Below are positions 58,060-64,000 of a DNA stretch of 64,000 nt, one piece after another; the first letter of the stretch is position 1; each line of letters starts with the position of its first letter. The stretch comes from Pseudo-nitzschia pungens. Taxonomy: Eukaryota > Bacillariophyta > Bacillariophyceae > Bacillariales > Bacillariaceae. The stretch spans positions 8,308,001 to 8,372,000 of the forward strand of contig CM074759.1 in NCBI GenBank assembly GCA_037355855.1, given 5' to 3'. A program made the translations under genes and the position numbers. The notes beneath the pieces are model-generated. The model saw only the letters and a list, made by a program, of their open reading frames with translations, was not told where the DNA came from and searched no databases.

Positions 58060-59913
58060 CTAGATGGCCGCACCACCCTCGGCGGGCTCGTCGTCGTCGT
58101 CCGGAAAGTCGAGGTCGGCGTCCAGGGCCCTGGCACGGAACTCCTCCAGTCCCGACAGGCGATCCAGAAATTCTCCCCTGACCGAGGCGCAGGCGGCCGA
58201 CACCAGTGCAAACGGATCGTCCTTGTAGGCCTCCAGCACCGGGAGGGAACACGCGGTGCAACAGGGAAAGGCCGGAACGGACGGGTTCATCATGGTGTAC
58301 GTGACAATGGATCCCCGGATCTGGTGCGGCACGAGCCCCAGCGGGCTGCTGCCGCTGCCGCTGCCGCTGCCGCTGCTGCTGCCGGACTCGACCGACAGCG
58401 CGAAACCGGGGCCGGACGTCGGAGCCGGGGCCCGTTGCTTGAGCGGGTGGTGCAGCAGCGAAATGAGCAGCTCGACGGCCATGCTGCTGGCAATCGGGGC
58501 CAATCCCGGCCGCGTCACGGTGCACTGCTGGTCGAGGGTCCGGTTCCGGGTCGAATTCTCCGGGGCCACGACATCGTTGCAAAAATAGCAGCCCAGCCGG
58601 GACTCGGATTCGTCGGCAGCACCAGCACCAGCATCAGCACCAGCATCAGCACCAGCATCAGCATCAGGACCAGCATCAGGACCAGCATCAGGACCAGCAT
58701 CAGGACCAGCATCAGTACCAGCATCAGTACCAGCATCAGGACCAGCATCAGTACCAGCATCAGTACCAGCATCAGTACCAGCATTAGTACCAGCATCAGT
58801 ACCAGCATTAGTACCAGCATTAGTACCAGCATTAGTACCAGCATTAGTACCAGCATTAGTACCAGCATTAGTACCAGCATCGGTACCAGCATTAGTACCA
58901 GCATCAGTACCAGCATTAGTACCAGTGCCGCTCGAGTCGCTGTTGCTGTTGTTGCTGTTGTGATGCCCGTGCCGCATCACCAGCCACGAGTCCAATCCGA
59001 GGGCGGCATTGATCAGGATCTTGTCGTGGTGCGCCTGCCATGACGGTGGGGAGCCACCGGGATTCCCTCGTGTCGGTGAGCAAAAAGACGGCATCGGCGT
59101 TTCGAATCAGTTCGTCCAGCTTCTCGATGGTCTCCCGGAGGGATGCGTCGTTTTCGGACGGATGTCCCGGCATGGGAATGCTCAGGCGGACCCCCTCGCT
59201 GACCACGTCGGCGGCAATCTTCCGCAGCGCGGTTGCGGCGGCTTCCGCCTTGGGTTTGCCCCGTCCGTGGTCAAAGTGGCAGTCGTCCAGATCAAAGAGT
59301 ATCTGCCGGACGGGATTCGAGTAGCTCACGTTGCCGTAATCGACAAAGGTAAAGTGCCGGATGCCCCAGCCCAGAAGTGTCCGGGCGACCGAGCAGCCCA
59401 GGGTTCCGGCTCCCAGCAACAGGACCCTGCAGTTGTTTTGCAGCAGGTCGACGTCGAGGTCGGGAATCATCCTCCACTTCATGAGCTTGAGGTTGAGGTC
59501 GGCCGCCTGGATGGCGATGTGGCTCTGGTCCAGCAGAGGCTTGAGGTTGACCCACCGGGGTCCGGGTTTCTGACGCGCGTTGAGCTCCCAGCCCACCACC
59601 TTGTAGCACGGCTCCTGCGGCGGCGTGTCATTCGGATTCGACTTCGAATTCGGATTCGAATGCGAGTAATTCTCGCGGAGGGGAAGCTTGACGGTCATCA
59701 GAACCGAGTGCTTGGCCAGCCGCTCTCCGTCCACCGCGGAGACTTTCGAGGGCGTGGCTTTCTCCCCGCTTCCCTCCGATGTCGGAACCCGCCCGCGCAA
59801 GCCGGGACATCCGCCCGGCCGCAGGCTAAGGATCCACACCCGTTTTCCTCCCAGTCCCAGGCGGAGGACGAGGTATGCCACGAGATTCCGCATCGGCCAG
59901 CCCATGGTCAGCA

Positions 59914-59944
<31 letters not shown>

Positions 59945-60658
59945 TCCACCAATAGCCGTGGGGTCCACGAATCCAAACACAATGCCCGGGGATTGTCCTT
60001 CCTCCCACGCCGACACACGGTGCGTGCCGTTGATTTCCAGCGGCTTGCCGTCCGTGGTAAGTGTCGGGACCACAAATTGGGCCGGCATTTCGTCGTTTCG
60101 TTCGCGGTAGCGATACAATCCCTCCGCTAAATTTCTCCACCAAACCGGCGTGGGGGTCCATTCCGAGGTGATCGACGCAGTGATGGGGGTATTGGTCATA
60201 AAGGTCGGAAAGCCAAACCAATACAAGACCTTGTGCTGCTTGAGGTCCGCGAAGGCAATGACCACGAATTGCGGGGCATCCGGCGAGAAGTGGTCGTCCT
60301 TCAGAAATCGCTCGACGAGAAAGTCCTTTAGGAATCCGTTCTTGTTGAGCGTCTGGAAGGATTCCTTCGTGTTGTAGCCGTAGAGAATCCCGGGACAGGC
60401 CACGCGATCGTTCGAAACCGAGGACTCCTCGGGGAACAGACCGGACTCGACGCACTGGAGTCGGTTGGCGACGGCTTTCGACGCCGCACCGGATGCCTTG
60501 GGCGTCTTCCCCAGGTGGACCCCGTAGGAAGCCAGAATCGGACGCGGGGATTCGTCCAGCCGGATCGTTTCCAGTTTCTGGTGGCAGTATTGAACCCAAA
60601 AGGGCGCATCGACCGTGGACGAAAAGGGAATGAATTTCACCACGACCTCGTCCGGCAT
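58060..60658 (-). CDS. ATG7: autophagy E1-like enzyme ATG7 (one frame break)
   Basis: ATG7 activates ATG8 and ATG12 as thioesters for autophagosome growth. The start is ATG 60658. N-terminal domain: FIPFSSTVDAPFWVQYCHQK, HKVLYWFGFPTF and VVGWELNARQKPGPRWVNLK. Adenylation domain: LLLGAGTLGCSVARTLLGWG, FVDYGNVSYSNPVRQ and DTRESRWLPTV. The frame then shifts +1 near 59029-59041 into AHHDKILINAALG, LVMRHG, LGCYFCNDVVAPENS, the active-site Cys in RTLDQQCTVTRPG (Cys codon 58524-58522) and HQIRGSIVTYTMM with CxxC zinc ligands. Removing one base gives 865 aa; human is 703. The excess is mainly a roughly 100-residue (Ala-Gly-Thr-Asp/Asn) insert between MRHG and LGCYFC. A C-terminal acidic helix is retained. 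A GATGG/ATGGG repeat lies just upstream. Confidence 0.93.
58620..58925 (-). repeat. 12/24-bp minisatellite inside ATG7
   Basis: Tandem ACCAGCATCAGT and ACCAGCATTAGT units (plus CAGCACCAGCAT variants) encode alternating Asn-Ala-Gly-Thr and Asp-Ala-Gly-Thr. Unit length is a multiple of three, so copy-number change keeps the frame. Confidence 0.9.
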
Positions 60659-61673
60659 GATTGCGATTGATAGTGGGATTTGCTCCTACGGATTGATTCC
60701 TGCGTTGATGCGATGGGATGGGATGGGATGGGATGAATCTTCCGGATATTGGGCAAGTGAGCGCGGTACTAAGGATATGTTTTTCTCGGCTTGAATTGCT
60801 GGTGCGTATTGTACCGTATTGGCTGTGTCAGCTTGGCTATTCCTGAATCTGGCTTAATAATGATGCCATGCACTTTGAATGATGATGGATAAGGAGTCGG
60901 TCTCGTTGGTGTCTTGTTGTGAGTTGTGTAAGTTTACTCTTATTCCTTCGGAGAAAATGAAAATACTCGTATTTTTTCATATTCTTTACGCTTCACGGTA
61001 ATTACCGTACGTACCTCGTAGGCACGAACAAAATAGAAGTTCTTCGTACTAGTAATACGTAAGATTACGATAACTTACGGTATCATCGTTCCGTGTGGCA
61101 TCAGAACAGAACGCGTCAAACGTAAGATTTACTGGTATCCATCACGACAAAGAGGAAGGAAACGACGGGGAAGAATGATCTCATCAAAACAAGCAGAGAA
61201 TGTTCGAAATTGTGACATGTCGGGATTGCTTTTATCCCCCTATTAAGCTTTTCAACCCCCGAAATGATTTCCACTCTCTGTATGAGAGCCCATGCCGATC
61301 ACGTGGATGCTTCTCATAATACTGGTACGGTTACGGTAAACCTTACCGGTACTACAAAATTCCTATCAGCTGTCCCCCGGTTCTACATCCCCAACTACTC
61401 GTTTCTACGGAAGCCGGGGGACAGCTGATAGGAATTCCGTAGTATTGACTACAAGTATTAACTAACCTTATCAGTAAGGATAACCATTCTCTGACCGAAA
61501 ATACGGCGAAAATACGGTAAACCTATGTCAGATGAAGGTCACAAAACGAATCATAATACTTCTAGTAGTCAATAATCACTCCTATTTCGTAGCATTGACA
61601 TTCTATGAATAATGTTCCTTTTACTATCTCTTCCCGTACGAACTAGTTCGATGTGCTGATGGCAGTCTACAGC
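60659..61673. other. intergenic region between ATG7 and tRNA-Ser
   Basis: Contains an ATGGG pentamer run (about 60713-60736), several TTACCGTACG-type motifs (60995-61015, 61065-61085, 61330-61350) and the hairpin listed separately. No gene seen. Confidence 0.5.
61358..61436. repeat. perfect 23-bp inverted repeat (hairpin) with 33-nt loop
   Basis: The arm at 61358-61380 (AATTCCTATCAGCTGTCCCC plus CGG) is the exact reverse complement of 61414-61436. Pairing continues imperfectly outward through TACTAC/GTAGTA. It could be a small hairpin transposon remnant (MITE), a small-RNA precursor or a transcript-end structure. Confidence 0.8.
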
Positions 61674-61678
61674 AAAAA
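61674..61678 (-). terminator. RNA polymerase III terminator of tRNA-Ser
   Basis: On the minus strand a run of five T directly follows the 3' end of the tRNA. Confidence 0.8.
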
Positions 61679-61679
61679 G

Positions 61680-61761
61680 CGACACCGGCAGGACTCGAAC
61701 CTACGCGGGATAAACCCAATCGATTTCTAGTCGATCGCCTTAACCGCTCGGCCACGGTGTC
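61680..61761 (-). tRNA. tRNA-Ser, anticodon AGA
   Basis: 82 nt, type II tRNA. The acceptor stem GACACCG pairs with CGGTGTC, with G as discriminator. The D-arm holds GGCCGAGCGGTTAAGG, the internal box A. The anticodon stem CGATCGA flanks loop CTAGAAA, with anticodon AGA at 61728-61726. A long variable arm (GGGTTTATCCC region) is typical of serine tRNAs, and the T-arm has box B GGTTCGAGTCC. No intron; CCA is not encoded. Confidence 0.97.
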
Positions 61762-62671
61762 ATAACTTCGACATACATCAAGCCGTTGTCATTGGTTTAT
61801 CAAGGTTATAGTGTCTATTAGCTTCTTGGTGCGAAGTTTTCTGGATTGACTCATCTTCTGTCAATCAAGAATCTCTTCCATTTGTCCCTCTCTCAGAATA
61901 TTACCGGTAGGTAGTAGGAATCCATGCTACTACTTTATTCCGTAACAACAACTTCGTGAGACAGATGGTTTGCAAACCATCCCAATTTGTTAAGCACGCT
62001 GTCGCTTCAGTGGTGATGTGGTTTACTTCTAGTAGTAGTAGTACTTGATGTGGTTTACTTCTAGTAGTAGTAGTAGTACTAGAAGGTGGGGAGGTAGTAC
62101 TACGTGTTGCTGGTGGTGGTAGTACGGCAGGCAAACGATTAGAAGCATTTTGTAACTTACCGTACCGTAATTACTGAGAATGGCAACTCTTGCGTTCGTA
62201 CCGGTAGCAGTTGTCCTACCGTACCGTACTACAGTATTTTGGACTGGATCGAAAAAAGAATGCGGTAAGGTTTACGTAGTAATTACCGTACGTACGCACT
62301 AAGTAGAAAAAGAATGAATCGAATGAATCATTCAAACAATGAATCAATGTCGGGGCAATAATCATAACGATTCTCTCGACGAGCGTGCGAGCGAGACCAA
62401 CCGTGATTAATAAAGTAATCAGAAAAAAGTATCATTATTTTTTTTTCCCTCCTCACGCAAAATGTGACCGTTTCTCTCAGTTTTGATTCGGACTGTGGAT
62501 GCACACCGTCTTCCTTCTTTTCGTTGCGGTCCCGCGCTTCTCATAACAACAACAGCAGCAACAAAACCAAAGACCCACCTCGATGTCCGTGTATATTCCA
62601 CAACGCAGCAATCACACAGAGTCAATGCGTGCATACATGAATTCCTGAACACAATCTTGCACATTCCAAGG
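61762..62671. other. intergenic region upstream of the MYB gene
   Basis: TAGTAGTAGTACT clusters (62030-62085) and TTACCGTACCGTAATTAC motifs (62158-62175, 62280-62295) occur. GAATC/GAATG repeats (about 62312-62330) also occur. The frame upstream of the chosen ATG is open but looks non-coding. Confidence 0.5.
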
Positions 62672-64000
62672 ATGAATCATCATCATCATTATCATCACCA
62701 CCACCATCAAGACCGATCTGTCCCTGCGACGCTTCGCAGTCCTCTCGCACGGCTCAGTGAGAATCGGGAGGAAACCATTGCCCACTACAGTGCTTCGGGA
62801 GGAAGAACGACGCGGGCCGTGTCTCGCAAGTTGCGACAGCTCTTCGACGAGAACGGCAGCGATGCCGAAGAAACCGAGAAAAGCAAATGCCCCCCCAAAA
62901 TCAACGGCCCCTCTCTCAACGACTTGTTTGCAGCTTCGGACAACACCACCAACCATAGCGGTATCGGCAATCCCGATCGAATCACGGACAGGAACAGCAG
63001 CACCGGCCAAATCGCTTCGCATTCAAAAAAGAATGACGCGGCAATGACGAGCCAAACCGAGCTCGTTTGCTCGACCACGAGCAAGAAGAAGCCCAAATCG
63101 AAACCCACCAAACGCACCAGCATAGGCCGATGGGAAACCTGGGAACGATTCGAATTCCTGCGGGGTCTTCGAAAACACGGCCGGGGTCATTGGAAGAAGA
63201 TCGGGGAAGCGATTCCCACGAGGTAAGTGCGAACGAGGCGTCGTTGCTGCTGCTACTGCTACTGCTGCTGCTTCTTCTTGTTCTTGATTGATTGGGATCA
63301 AACCGCCTCGGAACTCATAATGGAATCGGATTCGGAGGCTTTTGTGTCGCATTCATTATCCCGGGTAGCGTATTTTGTTCCGCTTCTTTCAATCAACGAT
63401 CCGCTCACATTCGTTACGGACGTTGTGTCCTTCCGCGAACCATCGGAAACGATTTCAGAAGCACTGTCCAGGTCAAAACTCATGCACAGGTCATGCTGAA
63501 GAAGCAGGAACAAGGTGTCAATATCTTTGAGGATCTGGACAATCACGATCGTCTCGTTCGAGAGAAAGAAAACGGAGCGTCGGTATCAGCAGCAACGTCG
63601 GCAGCGATAGAGGTCGTAGTGAAAGCTTCTAATCCTAACAACAAAGTTGCAAAGCAACGATGCCGATCCTCTTTTCCCCTTCCAATCACGAAGTGCATAA
63701 AGAAACAGAATTCTTCTCGCCCATCTTCCTCCTCGATGCATCACCGTCAATACAGCCATGAACTAAACGAGCAACAACAAAAAGCAAGAAAAAAGTCAGT
63801 GATTTCGCACCGTCACCAGCATCGGCACTCTTTCCCGCTATCGAACAAAGCCGGGAAAGAGTTCCGCACAGAAATCTCGTTGCCACTAGATATATCTCCT
63901 CGGCCCTTTCCACCAATGACCACGACTACAGTGACCACCACAACATCCGTTGGAAATCCGAATCACCACCAACACCATCCATTCCACCACGGACACTACA
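62672..64000 (+). CDS. SHAQKYF-type single-MYB transcription factor, 3' end outside window
   Basis: Exon 1 is 62672-63222; the intron is 236 nt (63223-63458, GTAAGT...TTTCAG, phase 2); exon 2 runs open to the window edge. The start MNHHHHYHHHHH is the first Met of the region with plausible composition. The single MYB repeat is RWETWERFEFLRGLRKHGRG-HWKKIGEAIP; the intron falls just after PTR. Exon 2 restores STVQVKTHAQ, the THAQ/SHAQKYF signature at the end of helix 3. This family (LHY/CCA1- and MYBS-like) binds DNA as a monomer and is abundant in diatoms. Flanks are Ser/Lys/His-rich, with KKKPKSKPTKR as a likely nuclear localisation signal. The last 150 residues visible are disordered. Confidence 0.85.

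Overview
The window looks like nuclear DNA of a photosynthetic stramenopile, most likely a diatom. The evidence is: eukaryote-only genes (VPS34, ATG7, ORC5, TRM11, a Popeye-domain protein); GT-AG introns of 95-479 nt; Asn/Asp/Ser/Gln homopolymer tracts inside conserved proteins; and a shikimate kinase whose N-terminus is a signal peptide ending in a TAWAF site, the ASAF-type junction of secondary red-algal plastid presequences. Species cannot be fixed from sequence alone.

Layout. 1-10.9 kb: a 5'-truncated membrane/WD40 protein (+), a response regulator with a LuxR-like helix-turn-helix (-), and a Popeye/cNMP-binding protein with a mitochondrial-type leader (-). 10.9-18.9 kb: no credible gene. 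This is a block of nested foldbacks, palindromic minisatellites and at least six different satellite families, including about ten copies of a 181-bp unit. An imperfect 26-bp inverted repeat lies at its two ends. 19.8-24.3 kb: a single-pass acidic membrane protein (+) and a small basic protein (-) with an in-frame TAG. 24.3-32.1 kb: a very large helical protein, probably a Nup188/Nup205-type nucleoporin (+). 32.4-33.3 kb: a TrpF-like TIM barrel (-). 34.3-41.4 kb: TRM11 and ORC5 (+). 42.1-46.4 kb: VPS34 (-). 48.1 kb: a small SVIP-like p97 cofactor (+). 49.9-51.3 kb: plastid shikimate kinase (-). 53.3-55.8 kb: a zinc-finger rhomboid protease (-). 58.1-60.7 kb: ATG7 (-). 61.7 kb: tRNA-Ser(AGA) (-). 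62.7 kb to the edge: a SHAQKYF-type MYB (+), cut by the window.

Functionally these are mostly unlinked housekeeping genes. Shikimate kinase and the TrpF-like protein both touch aromatic amino-acid synthesis. VPS34, ATG7 and the p97 cofactor all belong to autophagy and protein turnover, which may be coincidence.

Two structural signals stand out. First, 16 single-base frame breaks occur in five otherwise well-conserved genes. Fifteen shift in the same (+1) direction, nearly all can be repaired by taking one base from a short homopolymer, and 14 of the 16 sit between 34.9 and 46.2 kb. This most likely marks a poorly resolved consensus or a decaying haplotype. Second, a tandem 5-bp repeat lies just upstream of most start codons, and others lie in introns and 3' flanks.
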